From Aliishimia sp965369035 (GTDB lineage: Bacteria; Pseudomonadota; Alphaproteobacteria; Rhodobacterales; Rhodobacteraceae): 5,314 nucleotides of DNA. The translations under genes were made by a program, and so were the position numbers. A model generated the notes under the pieces. That model did not search any database. It worked only from the letters and a program-made list of their open reading frames with translations, and was not told the origin of the DNA. Positions 1 to 5,314 of the stretch are shown in pieces. How positions within the stretch are numbered: position 1 is the stretch's first letter; each line of letters opens with the position of its first letter. The stretch lies in the NCBI GenBank assembly GCA_965369035.1, contig CBDUPF010000273.1, positions 1 through 5,314 of the forward strand, given 5' to 3'.

Positions 1-194
1 GCGGAAACGCTAGGTAAGGAATTCCACACTTCGCTGCCGAAATCGGAAAGGGCCAGCCATGCAATGGGTCCGGTGCGGTGTGTCGTGCCGATTCACGGGC
101 CGATCGCTGCGACTCCAAGGTCTGATCGGCGTCAAACAGCCGACGCAATCTTTGAGGGCGCCGGTCTTCCTGCGGGCAAGGCGCGGCAGGGCAT
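1..194. other. Window edge, no gene supported
   Basis: This stretch lies downstream of the sulfotransferase stop codon. I see no convincing gene, tRNA or U-tailed terminator in it. A 62-codon minus-strand frame (198 to 10) begins in an ATGA overlap with the sulfotransferase stop. It has no ribosome binding site (the bases just upstream of the ATG are pyrimidines on that strand), it uses rare codons (AGG, AGA, CGA, CTT), and its product is Arg-rich and low in hydrophobic residues, so I treat it as chance. Confidence 0.5.
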
Positions 195-1082
195 TCATGA
201 GGGAGGATCGTCAGCCGACCCATACTCCAACCACGCCCGTTCCTCGGGCGTCAGGTGCGCGTCCATCATGGAGTCGTAGGCCGCCAGTTCCGCATCCGAC
301 AGTTGGCCGCGCCACTTGCCGTGCGTCCCGCTGTGGAAGAAATCCGAGTCGGACTTCATGAACCCCTTGCCGCCGGAGGGGGCGAAACGCTCGGCATGGG
401 CCTTCATGTTGTCGAAAGTGGCCGCCCGAACCAGTTGCTCCATCACCGCAGCGGAATGCGAAATGCCCAGCAGATCGGCGACCCGGTCGAAGGTGCCGGC
501 CAGATCGCGGCTCATGTCCGCGTAGTGGAACAGCGAGACATTGGGCCGGTCGGAAAGGGCTATGGCGGCCCTGTAGTGCTGAAGGATATGCGCGAGCGGC
601 ATGGCATCGGTATCGAACCCCTCGGCCCCGCCATCCAGAAACCGCCGGAACGTGATGCCGTCGGCATCGTCCTCGGGATACCAGGTGTCGAACCATGGCA
701 TCGGAATGTTGCGCACGTGTTTGCGATAGGAGAAATGCGCATCGAGCGGGTGGCGGAACACGCAGAGATACTGTGCCCGATCATCCAATGGCAGCCCGTC
801 CATCGGCGTGTGGCTCTTCATGCTGCGGCGATGCGGCATGGCATCCAGACGCGCGGCGACCTCCGCCATCTCGCGGATGCGGATGTCGACCCACGGCATC
901 TTGACGGAGAGTTCCGTTTCCACCTCCGGATCGCCGGAGAACAGCAATGCCACGATAGTTTGCATCCACGTCGTCCCGCATTTCGGCGGCGTGACGACAA
1001 TCACGTCGTCGGAGCGGATTTCGACCATGTCCCAGCGCCTGTTATCGGTCAGCGGGCCGAGATACAGCTTGCGGTCGGTCAT
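195..1082 (-). CDS. PAPS-dependent sulfotransferase (Sulfotransfer_1 family)
   Basis: Predicted cytosolic sulfotransferase of 295 residues that would move a sulfuryl group from 3'-phosphoadenylyl sulfate (PAPS) to a hydroxyl or amine of an unknown acceptor. The 5'-phosphosulfate loop PKCGTTW is at residues 33-39 (Lys34). KSHTP at 89-93 supplies the probable catalytic base His91. The 3'-phosphate motif RHPLDAHFS is at 110-118 (Arg110, Ser118). The C-terminal PAPS motif, usually RKGxxGDWK, is here HSGTHGKWR (250-258). The length fits the family; I see no signal peptide or membrane segment. I chose the start at 1082 because AGGAGG (1091-1096) sits 8 nt upstream and the motif-bearing fold begins there. 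A longer frame open to 1337 would run through a terminator and into phaB. The gene lies behind the phaB terminator, so it is probably transcribed alone. The family is secure; the substrate cannot be read from the sequence. Confidence 0.9.
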   Translation of the reverse strand: MTDRKLYLGPLTDNRRWDMVEIRSDDVIVVTPPKCGTTWMQTIVALLFSGDPEVETELSVKMPWVDIRIREMAEVAARLDAMPHRRSMKSHTPMDGLPLDDRAQYLCVFRHPLDAHFSYRKHVRNIPMPWFDTWYPEDDADGITFRRFLDGGAEGFDTDAMPLAHILQHYRAAIALSDRPNVSLFHYADMSRDLAGTFDRVADLLGISHSAAVMEQLVRAATFDNMKAHAERFAPSGGKGFMKSDSDFFHSGTHGKWRGQLSDAELAAYDSMMDAHLTPEERAWLEYGSADDPPS

Positions 1083-1090
1083 ATCTGACA

Positions 1091-1096
1091 CCTCCT
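1091..1096 (-). promoter_or_regulatory. Ribosome binding site of the sulfotransferase
   Basis: AGGAGG on the minus strand, 8 nt before the ATG at 1082. It decides the start codon against the upstream in-frame extension that stays open to 1337. Confidence 0.85.
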
Positions 1097-1139
1097 GCGC
1101 GGGGTCATGGTCAGGAAAGGCAAATGGCACATGAAACAC

Positions 1140-1160
1140 AACGAAAAAGGGCTGCAGCCG
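1140..1160 (-). terminator. Possible weak second terminator
   Basis: On the minus strand the 10-nt palindrome GGCTGCAGCC (1150-1159) is followed by five T and CGTT. This is the same tail as in the stronger terminator upstream: AACGAAAAAGG occurs on the plus strand at 1140-1150 and again at 1178-1188. As a hairpin the palindrome gives only about 3 bp around a 4-nt loop, so it could at best be a backup or a decayed copy. Confidence 0.3.
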
Positions 1161-1181
1161 TCGCGCGTCATGCAGGAAACG

Positions 1182-1207
1182 AAAAAGGCCGCCCCGAGGG
1201 ACGGCCC
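1182..1207 (-). terminator. Rho-independent terminator after phaB
   Basis: Read on the minus strand, an 8-bp stem (arms 1199-1206 and 1187-1194, one G-U wobble) closes a 4-nt loop (1195-1198). It is followed at once by five T (1186-1182) and then CGTTT. On the plus strand the wobble becomes a C-A mismatch, so the signal points to the minus strand. It lies about 25 nt after the phaB stop codon and separates the pha operon from the sulfotransferase gene. Confidence 0.85.
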
Positions 1208-1230
1208 TTGCCTGACTTGCGACAGGTTCT

Positions 1231-1953
1231 TCAGACGAAGAACTGCGCGCCGTTGGCCGAGATGGTCGAGCCGTTGATGAAGCCCGCGTCGTCCGAGGCG
1301 AGGAAGGAGACGCAGCGCGCGATCTCTTCCGGCTCACCCAACCGGCCTGCCGGGATCTGGGCGATGATGGACTCGCGGACCTTTTCGGGAACCGCCATCA
1401 CCATCTCCGTCGCGATGTAGCCGGGGCAGACCGCGTTGGCGGTGATGCCGGCCCGCGCGCCTTCCTGGGCGAGCGACTTGATGATGCCCAGATCGCCGGC
1501 CTTGGTGGCGGCGTAGTTCACCTGGGCGAACTGCCCCTTCTGGCCGTTGATGGAAGAGATCACGATCACGCGGCCGAACTTGCGTTCGCGCATGCCGGGC
1601 CAGATCGGGTGCACCGTGTTGAACACACCGGTCAGGTTGGTGTCGATCACCTGGCTCCACTGCTCGGGCGTCATCTTGTGGAACGGCGCATCGCGGGTGA
1701 TGCCGGCGTTGGCCACGACGATTTCGATGGGGCCGAGGTCGGCTTCGACCTTCTCGATGCCGGCCTTGGAGTCCTCGTAATTCGCGACGTTCCATTTGTA
1801 GGTCTTGATGCCGGTTTCTTCGGTGAACTTGGCGGCCGCCTCGTCATTGCCGGCATAGGTCGCGGCGACGGTGCATCCGTCGGCTTTGAGTTTTTTCGAA
1901 ATGGCTTCGCCGATGCCGCGGCTGCCGCCGGTCACAAGTGCTACGCGGGACAT
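1231..1953 (-). CDS. phaB: Acetoacetyl-CoA reductase
   Basis: NADPH-type acetoacetyl-CoA reductase (240 residues) of the short-chain dehydrogenase family. It reduces acetoacetyl-CoA to (R)-3-hydroxybutyryl-CoA, the second step of polyhydroxybutyrate synthesis in the cytoplasm. The Rossmann nucleotide loop TGGSRGIG is at residues 8-15 and the NAG motif at 82-84 within NAGITRD. The catalytic triad is Ser134 (VISSING), Tyr147 and Lys151 (YAATK). PGYIATEM (177-184) follows as in PhaB proteins. Length and the NAGITRDAPFHKM stretch fit PhaB better than FabG, though FabG is the closest alternative. GAGGAG (1962-1967) lies 8 nt before the ATG. phaA lies 136 nt upstream on the same strand, with a hairpin between them, and a terminator follows the stop. 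The gene is intact. NADPH preference is known of the family, not shown here. Confidence 0.95.
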   Translation of the reverse strand: MSRVALVTGGSRGIGEAISKKLKADGCTVAATYAGNDEAAAKFTEETGIKTYKWNVANYEDSKAGIEKVEADLGPIEIVVANAGITRDAPFHKMTPEQWSQVIDTNLTGVFNTVHPIWPGMRERKFGRVIVISSINGQKGQFAQVNYAATKAGDLGIIKSLAQEGARAGITANAVCPGYIATEMVMAVPEKVRESIIAQIPAGRLGEPEEIARCVSFLASDDAGFINGSTISANGAQFFV

Positions 1954-2057
1954 TAGGGATTCTCCTCAGGGCTTGTCTTGGAAATCTTGTTAACGCGCTC
2001 TCGCCGGCGTGCGCAACATTATTTCGCGCTCAGCCTGTAACGTGGTGCGAGAGAGCA

Positions 2058-2079
2058 GGGTGGGCGTTACCGCCCACCC
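2058..2079 (-). other. Perfect hairpin between phaA and phaB
   Basis: A 9-bp perfect stem (GGGTGGGCG at 2058-2066 with CGCCCACCC at 2071-2079) closes a tetraloop that reads GUAA, a GNRA type, in the minus-strand transcript. It starts 10 nt after the phaA stop. The bases that follow are TGCTCTCTCGC, without a real U-tract. It may therefore be a leaky or Rho-assisted terminator, or an mRNA-stabilising or processing structure within the phaAB transcript. Confidence 0.6.
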
Positions 2080-2089
2080 GCGGGTCGTG

Positions 2090-3265
2090 TCACGGACGCT
2101 CGACGCAGAGCGCGACGCCCATGCCGCCGCCGATGCAGAGCGTGGCGAGGCCTTTCTTCGCGTCACGGCGCTTCATCTCGAACAGGAGCGTGTTGAGCAC
2201 GCGGCAGCCGGAGGCGCCGATCGGGTGACCGATGGCGATGGCGCCGCCGTTCACGTTCACGATCGAAGGATCCCAGCCCATTTCCTTGTTCACGGCACAG
2301 GCCTGTGCGGCAAAGGCTTCGTTCGCCTCGATCAGGTCCAGATCGTCGACCTTCCAGCCGGCCTTCTCCAGTGCCTTGCGCGAGGCATAGATCGGGCCCA
2401 CACCCATGATCGACGGATCGAGCCCGGCAGTGGCGTAGGATGCGATGCGCGCCAGAGGCTCGATCCCGCGCTTTTCGGCCTCGTCCGCGCTCATCAGCAG
2501 CGTGGCCGCGGCACCGTCATTGAGGCCGGAGGCATTGGCAGCCGTGACCGAACCGTCCTTGGTGAAGGCCGGGCGCAGTTTCTGCATGGCCTCCATCGTG
2601 GCGCCGTGACGGATGTATTCGTCATCCTCGACCACGGTCTCGCCCTTGCGGGTCTTGACGGTGAAGGGAACGATCTCGTCCTTGAACTTGCCGGCCTTCT
2701 GGGCCGCTTCGGCCTTGTTCTGGGAGGCGACGGCGAATTCGTCCTGCTGGTCGCGGGAAATCTGCCATTTCTGGGCCACGTTCTCCGCCGTCTGGCCCAT
2801 GTGGTAGCCGTTGAAGGCGTCCCAGAGGCCGTCGCGGATCATCGTGTCGATGTACTTCATGTCGCCCATCTTGTGACCGGCGCGCAGATGTGCGGCGTGC
2901 GGCGACAGGGTCATGCTCTCCTGACCGCCGGCGGCCACGATATCGGCATCGCCAAGCTGGATGTGCTGTGCACCAAGCGCCACGGCGCGCAGGCCCGAGC
3001 CGCAGACCTGGTTGATGCCCCAGGCCGCCGATTCGATGGGCAGACCGGCGTTGACGTGAGCCTGGCGCGCCGGGTTCTGGCCTTGAGCGGCGGTGAGCAC
3101 CTGGCCCAGGATGGTTTCCGAAACCTCGGATTTGTCCACGCCGGCACGCTCGACCACGGCTTCCAGCACGGCTGCACCGAGATCGTGCGCCGGCGTGTTT
3201 GCAAAAGCCCCGCCAAAGCTGCCCACCGCGGTGCGGGCTGCCGATGCGATCACCACATTTGTCAT
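2090..3265 (-). CDS. phaA: Acetyl-CoA C-acetyltransferase (beta-ketothiolase)
   Basis: Biosynthetic thiolase of 391 residues that condenses two acetyl-CoA into acetoacetyl-CoA in the cytoplasm. This is the first step of polyhydroxybutyrate synthesis, and the reaction is reversible. The nucleophile Cys88 lies in NQVCGSG (85-91). NEAFA is at 315-319, His347 is in GHPIGASG (346-353), and the acid/base Cys377 is in CIGGGMG (377-383); all the thiolase active-site residues are present. The length is typical of biosynthetic thiolases such as PhaA or AtoB. The neighbouring phaB downstream on the same strand supports the PhaA role over a purely degradative one. The start has GAGGA (3275-3279) 9 nt upstream. 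The gene is probably first in the operon; a minus-strand TTGACA (3311-3306) lies upstream, but I could not find a good -10 box to pair with it. Nothing looks broken. Confidence 0.96.
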   Translation of the reverse strand: MTNVVIASAARTAVGSFGGAFANTPAHDLGAAVLEAVVERAGVDKSEVSETILGQVLTAAQGQNPARQAHVNAGLPIESAAWGINQVCGSGLRAVALGAQHIQLGDADIVAAGGQESMTLSPHAAHLRAGHKMGDMKYIDTMIRDGLWDAFNGYHMGQTAENVAQKWQISRDQQDEFAVASQNKAEAAQKAGKFKDEIVPFTVKTRKGETVVEDDEYIRHGATMEAMQKLRPAFTKDGSVTAANASGLNDGAAATLLMSADEAEKRGIEPLARIASYATAGLDPSIMGVGPIYASRKALEKAGWKVDDLDLIEANEAFAAQACAVNKEMGWDPSIVNVNGGAIAIGHPIGASGCRVLNTLLFEMKRRDAKKGLATLCIGGGMGVALCVERP

Positions 3266-3511
3266 GAATTTATGTCCTCTACCTGGCTTACGGGCAGGCC
3301 TGAGATGTCAAATCCCGGTATCGCGTGTTCGACGACTGGCCCACCAACTCCACCATCCGCATATCGGATTGGTTGAGCAGCGGCAACCGGCAGGTTGACC
3401 CTTCGTCAAATGCCGGCGAGTCAGGCGAGGGCGGGGGGCCAGGGTCGCGGTCCCGGTCGGTTCGGGATCACGCCCGGAGGAGGTCGGCGGAAAAGCGTGG
3501 AATCGGACGGG
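3266..3511. other. Intergenic region upstream of phaA
   Basis: These 246 nt separate the EAL-gene stop from the phaA start and should hold the phaA promoter. A consensus-like -35 (TTGACA on the minus strand, 3311-3306) is visible, but at 15-17 nt downstream only poor -10 matches occur, such as TAAGCC at 3290-3285. The part at 3420-3511 is G/C-rich with weak imperfect hairpins and no T-run, so I call no terminator for the EAL gene. I see no convincing gene here. Confidence 0.5.
3387..3416. repeat. Nested inverted repeat upstream of phaA
   Basis: Outer arms CCGGCA (3387-3392) and TGCCGG (3411-3416) flank inner arms TTGAC (3395-3399) and GTCAA (3405-3409), with a 5-nt centre (3400-3404). The two arm pairs are joined by GG on one side and A on the other. 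There is no adjoining T-run on either strand, which argues against an intrinsic terminator. It lies about 120-150 nt upstream of the phaA start and about 95 nt after the EAL stop. It could be a regulator site or an mRNA end structure. Confidence 0.5.
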
Positions 3512-4354
3512 TCAGGCGAACCGGCGGTTCCGGTCGGTGGCCGGCAACCAGGCGGGTTTGATGGCCGGGGCGCCGAACTGATATCCCTGCATGCAGTCCG
3601 CGCCGATACTCTCCACGACCTTCGCGTCTTCGGCCGTTTCAACCATTTCCGCAACGCACAGCATGTCGAAATGGCGGCCGATGGCGACCATCGCCTTGGC
3701 AAGCATCATGTTGTCGGGATCTTGAGCGATGCCACGAATGAACTGGCCGTCGATCTTGAGGATGTCGAAGAAGAAATCCTTGAAGTAGCGCAGCGCCGTG
3801 TATCCGGATCCGAAATCGTCCAGGGCAAAGCAGATGCCGCGCAGCTGCAACCGGTCCATGAAGTCGATGACCAGCTCCGGCACGGTCATCGCCGAGCTTT
3901 CCGTGATCTCGAGAATCAGGCGCGGACCGATGCTGTCGTCCTGCGAGAGCCAGCGTTCCAGCGTTTCGGTCCAGGGGGCGTAGCCGATGGACCGGGCCGA
4001 CATGTTGATGGAAAGGCGCAAGCCCGGCACCTGCGACAGCGCCTTGCAGCCCAGATCGAGCGCAAGCTCGTCGATCTGTCGGCCGAGTTCGGTTTCCTCC
4101 ACGACCGACATGAATTCCCGCGCGGGAACGATGCGGCCCGTGGGGTCGAGGACGCGGATCAACCCCTCGTAGAATGCGACGGATCTGTTCGCGTGGGTGC
4201 GCACGATGGGCTGATAGGCGAGCAGTGCATGGTCGTGCTTGACCGCGTCCGCCACCATCTTGAGAATGCCGGCGTCACGCCGGGAAACCGCGTAATCGAG
4301 CGGGCTCGTCCCGGCCTGGTCGCCGTTGGCGGTCTGGTTCTCTGCGCTTGCCAT
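3512..4354 (-). CDS. Stand-alone EAL-domain c-di-GMP phosphodiesterase
   Basis: A 280-residue protein that is nearly all EAL domain, predicted to cleave cyclic di-GMP to pGpG in the cytoplasm. The signature is EGL (63-65) in place of EAL, but the metal and catalytic positions look intact: Glu63, Asn117 (INMSAR), Glu149 and Glu152 (LEITES), Asp179-Asp180 (DDFGSGY), Lys200 (LKID), Glu236 (AEMVET) and Gln256 (QGY). No GGDEF, PAS, receiver or membrane segment is visible; the first 25 or so residues are polar and probably disordered. I chose the start at 4354 because an AGGG-type ribosome binding site (4360-4363) lies 5 nt upstream. The alternative ATG at 4405 adds 17 residues and has no such site. 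The gene is divergent from tag and points towards phaA, 246 nt away. Its input signal and target pathway are unknown; activity is inferred from the retained residues. Confidence 0.88.
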   Translation of the reverse strand: MASAENQTANGDQAGTSPLDYAVSRRDAGILKMVADAVKHDHALLAYQPIVRTHANRSVAFYEGLIRVLDPTGRIVPAREFMSVVEETELGRQIDELALDLGCKALSQVPGLRLSINMSARSIGYAPWTETLERWLSQDDSIGPRLILEITESSAMTVPELVIDFMDRLQLRGICFALDDFGSGYTALRYFKDFFFDILKIDGQFIRGIAQDPDNMMLAKAMVAIGRHFDMLCVAEMVETAEDAKVVESIGADCMQGYQFGAPAIKPAWLPATDRNRRFA

Positions 4355-4458
4355 CTTTGCCCTGCCCGGTGAAACGGGGGCAATCTGCAACAAACATGAT
4401 AACAAGAGTTTAAAGGTGGAATTGTCCGGAAGTGCCGTCCGGAAAGGGGAGGACCATC
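4355..4458. promoter_or_regulatory. Divergent control region between the EAL gene and tag
   Basis: These 104 nt must hold the promoters of both divergent genes. The middle (about 4384-4424) is A/T-richer than its surroundings, as expected for promoters, but I could not fit a confident -35/-10 pair on either strand. Two copies of GTCCGGAA (4424-4431 and 4437-4444), each with the palindrome TCCGGA, lie 13 nt apart just before the tag ribosome binding site. No alphaproteobacterial LexA-type GTTC-N7-GTTC box was seen. Confidence 0.4.
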
Positions 4459-5025
4459 ATGGAACGCTGCGGCTGGGCGGGGCCCGAGGAGATCTATGTC
4501 CGGTATCACGACGAGGAATGGGGCGTGCCCGAGCGCGACCCGCGGGCGCTCTGGGAGAAACTGGTGCTCGACGGGTTCCAGGCCGGGCTGAGCTGGATCA
4601 CGATCCTGAAGAAGCGGGACAATTTCCGTGCGGCCTTCGCGGATTTCGACCCGCAGGTGATCGCGGAATGGGGCGAAAAGGACGTGCAGCGGCTGTTGTC
4701 GAATCCGGGGATCATCCGGCACCGCGGCAAGATCGAGGCGACCATCGGCAACGCGCAGGCCTATCTGCGGATCAACGAAGCGGAGGGTTTCGATCAATTC
4801 CTCTGGAAATATGTGGACGGGCAGCCGATCCAGAACCGGTGGCGCAGCATGCAGGAGGTGCCGGGATTCACGCCGCTCTCCGAGCGGCTGTCGAAGGACC
4901 TCAAGGCGGCGGGGTTCCGGTTCTGCGGCCCGACGATCGTCTATGCGGCGATGCAGGCGATGGGGATGGTCAACGACCACCTTGTCAGCTGTCCGCGCCA
5001 TGCCGCCTGCGCCGCGATGGCGTGA
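4459..5025 (+). CDS. tag: DNA-3-methyladenine glycosylase I
   Basis: Base-excision repair enzyme of 188 residues (E. coli Tag has 187) that removes 3-methyladenine from alkylated DNA. The zinc-binding set is complete: Cys4 (MERCGW), His17 (YHDEEWG), His174 (NDH) and Cys178. The base-binding pocket region QAGLSW is at 41-46, followed by ITILKKR, and GIIRHRGKI (84-92) is the family's helix-hairpin-helix area. At residue 38, where E. coli has Glu (LEG), this protein has Asp (LDG), a conservative change. I chose the start at 4459 because GGGGAGGA (4446-4453) lies 5 nt upstream and the protein then begins with the family N-terminus MERCGW; the in-frame ATG at 4432 would add nine unconserved residues. 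The gene is divergent from the EAL gene and is followed by a hairpin and the rpsD promoter, so it is probably transcribed alone. Confidence 0.96.
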   Translation: MERCGWAGPEEIYVRYHDEEWGVPERDPRALWEKLVLDGFQAGLSWITILKKRDNFRAAFADFDPQVIAEWGEKDVQRLLSNPGIIRHRGKIEATIGNAQAYLRINEAEGFDQFLWKYVDGQPIQNRWRSMQEVPGFTPLSERLSKDLKAAGFRFCGPTIVYAAMQAMGMVNDHLVSCPRHAACAAMA

Positions 5026-5041
5026 CGACGGTCGGTCGCTG

Positions 5042-5061
5042 TTTGCGCGTGGCCGCGCAAA
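5042..5061. terminator. Hairpin after tag, possible terminator
   Basis: A perfect 8-bp stem (TTTGCGCG at 5042-5049 with CGCGCAAA at 5054-5061) closes a 4-nt loop, 16 nt after the tag stop codon. No T-run follows the stem on the plus strand, so it is not a canonical intrinsic terminator. It may end tag transcription with help from Rho or protect the 3' end. Confidence 0.4.
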
Positions 5062-5093
5062 GACGCCCCGCCCGCCGTCCCGCGACTCACGTG

Positions 5094-5121
5094 TTGACAC
5101 GGCGCGACCGGCGCGTATAAG
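5094..5121 (+). promoter_or_regulatory. Sigma-70-type promoter of rpsD
   Basis: A perfect -35 box TTGACA (5094-5099), a 16-nt spacer and the -10 box TATAAG (5116-5121). Transcription would start near 5128, giving a leader of about 100 nt before rpsD. The -35 box sits inside the short inverted repeat GTGTTGACAC (5091-5100), preceded by CACGTG (5089-5094). The near-consensus boxes fit a strongly expressed ribosomal protein gene. Confidence 0.8.
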
Positions 5122-5127
5122 CGCGGC

Positions 5128-5229
5128 TCCATTGGTGTTGGCGGCCCTCGCAAGGGGATGCCTGTCGCCCCGTCCAAATCCGGGGAAAGGACAACGCCCT
5201 CTTGAAGATTTGAAAGAGGAGATCAGCAG
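5128..5229 (+). promoter_or_regulatory. Structured 5' leader of rpsD
   Basis: The predicted leader can form three successive hairpins: CCCT/AGGG (5145-5148 with 5153-5156), CCCCG/CGGGG (5168-5172 with 5181-5185, 8-nt loop) and CCTCTT/AAGAGG (5198-5203 with 5214-5219, 10-nt loop). The last one pairs with the first part of the ribosome binding site AGGAG (5217-5221), which lies 8 nt before the ATG. S4 is known to repress translation of its own mRNA in other bacteria (the alpha operon in E. coli, the rpsD leader in Bacillus), so an autoregulatory leader is plausible. That role is inferred here. Confidence 0.5.
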
Positions 5230-5314
5230 ATGACGAAAAGAACTGCTGCCAAGTACAAGATCGACCGCCGGATGGGCGAAAACATCTGGGGCCGTCCGAA
5301 ATCCCCCGTCAACC
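5230..5314 (+). CDS. rpsD: 30S ribosomal protein S4 (N-terminal part, cut by window edge)
   Basis: The first 28 codons of a gene that runs off the right edge. The translation starts MTKRTAAKYKIDRRMGENIW and continues with GRPKSPVN, which I recognise as the alphaproteobacterial S4 N-terminus. S4 binds 16S rRNA early in 30S assembly and in several bacteria also represses its own mRNA. The start has AGGAG (5217-5221) 8 nt upstream and a strong promoter about 110-135 nt upstream. Within this window it is not joined to the other ribosomal or RNA polymerase alpha genes that accompany it in E. coli; such a stand-alone rpsD is common in alphaproteobacteria. Confidence 0.95.
   Translation, partial: MTKRTAAKYKIDRRMGENIWGRPKSPVN

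Noticed and set aside
10..198. 62-codon minus-strand frame in ATGA overlap with the sulfotransferase stop
   Set aside because: There is no ribosome binding site, it has rare codons and an Arg-rich product, and no recognisable family. The overlap alone is weak evidence.
1083..1337. 85-residue N-terminal extension of the sulfotransferase frame up to 1337
   Set aside because: It runs through the phaB terminator and into the phaB 3' end, is Arg/Ser-rich and lacks family motifs, while a strong ribosome binding site marks the start at 1082.
3306..3311. TTGACA on the minus strand as a defined phaA promoter
   Set aside because: The -35 match is perfect, but no acceptable -10 box lies 15-18 nt downstream, so I did not call a promoter there.
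2009..3376. 455-codon plus-strand frame opposite phaA
   Set aside because: It is a shadow frame antisense to a certain thiolase gene. Long antisense frames are expected in GC-rich coding DNA, and the product resembles no family.
3395..4372. 325-codon plus-strand frame opposite the EAL gene
   Set aside because: It is antisense to a gene with intact EAL motifs; its composition (Arg, Gly, His-rich) is typical of a shadow frame.
4355..4405. Upstream ATG at 4405 for the EAL protein
   Set aside because: The 17 extra residues lie outside the EAL domain and there is no ribosome binding site before this ATG, whereas 4354 has one.
4159..5100. 313-codon minus-strand frame opposite tag
   Set aside because: It overlaps tag and part of the EAL gene in a different frame, and the product is Arg/Pro-rich without motifs. 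Tag is confirmed by its full zinc ligand set.

Overview
The window is a GC-rich stretch (strong G/C third-position bias) of an alphaproteobacterial chromosome, most likely from the Rhodobacterales (Paracoccaceae/Roseobacteraceae). This rests on the family look of the PhaA, PhaB, Tag and S4 proteins and is inferred from memory of those families, not from a search. It reads as an ordinary core or near-core region. I see no tRNA, rRNA, insertion sequence, CRISPR array or phage gene.

Layout from left to right. Positions 1-194 hold nothing I can support. A PAPS-dependent sulfotransferase (195-1082, minus) follows. Next come tandem terminator-like elements (about 1140-1207) that close the operon to the right. 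That operon, read right to left on the minus strand, is phaA (acetyl-CoA acetyltransferase, 3265 to 2090) then phaB (acetoacetyl-CoA reductase, 1953 to 1231), with a perfect 9-bp hairpin between the two genes. A 246-nt intergenic stretch upstream of phaA carries a nested inverted repeat. Then comes a stand-alone EAL-domain c-di-GMP phosphodiesterase (4354 to 3512, minus). It is divergent from tag (DNA-3-methyladenine glycosylase I, 4459-5025, plus). The right edge has a hairpin, a strong sigma-70-type promoter (TTGACA, 16 nt, TATAAG), a leader of about 100 nt with several hairpins, and the first 28 codons of rpsD (ribosomal protein S4).

Functionally, PhaA and PhaB turn two acetyl-CoA into (R)-3-hydroxybutyryl-CoA, the monomer for polyhydroxybutyrate storage polymer; the synthase phaC is not in the window. 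The sulfotransferase, EAL protein, Tag and S4 each appear to be separate transcription units with no obvious joint role. I found no previously undescribed system. The best leads are the rpsD leader, whose last hairpin covers most of the ribosome binding site, the phaA-phaB intergenic hairpin, the inverted repeat before phaA, and the sulfotransferase with a non-standard C-terminal PAPS-binding motif.
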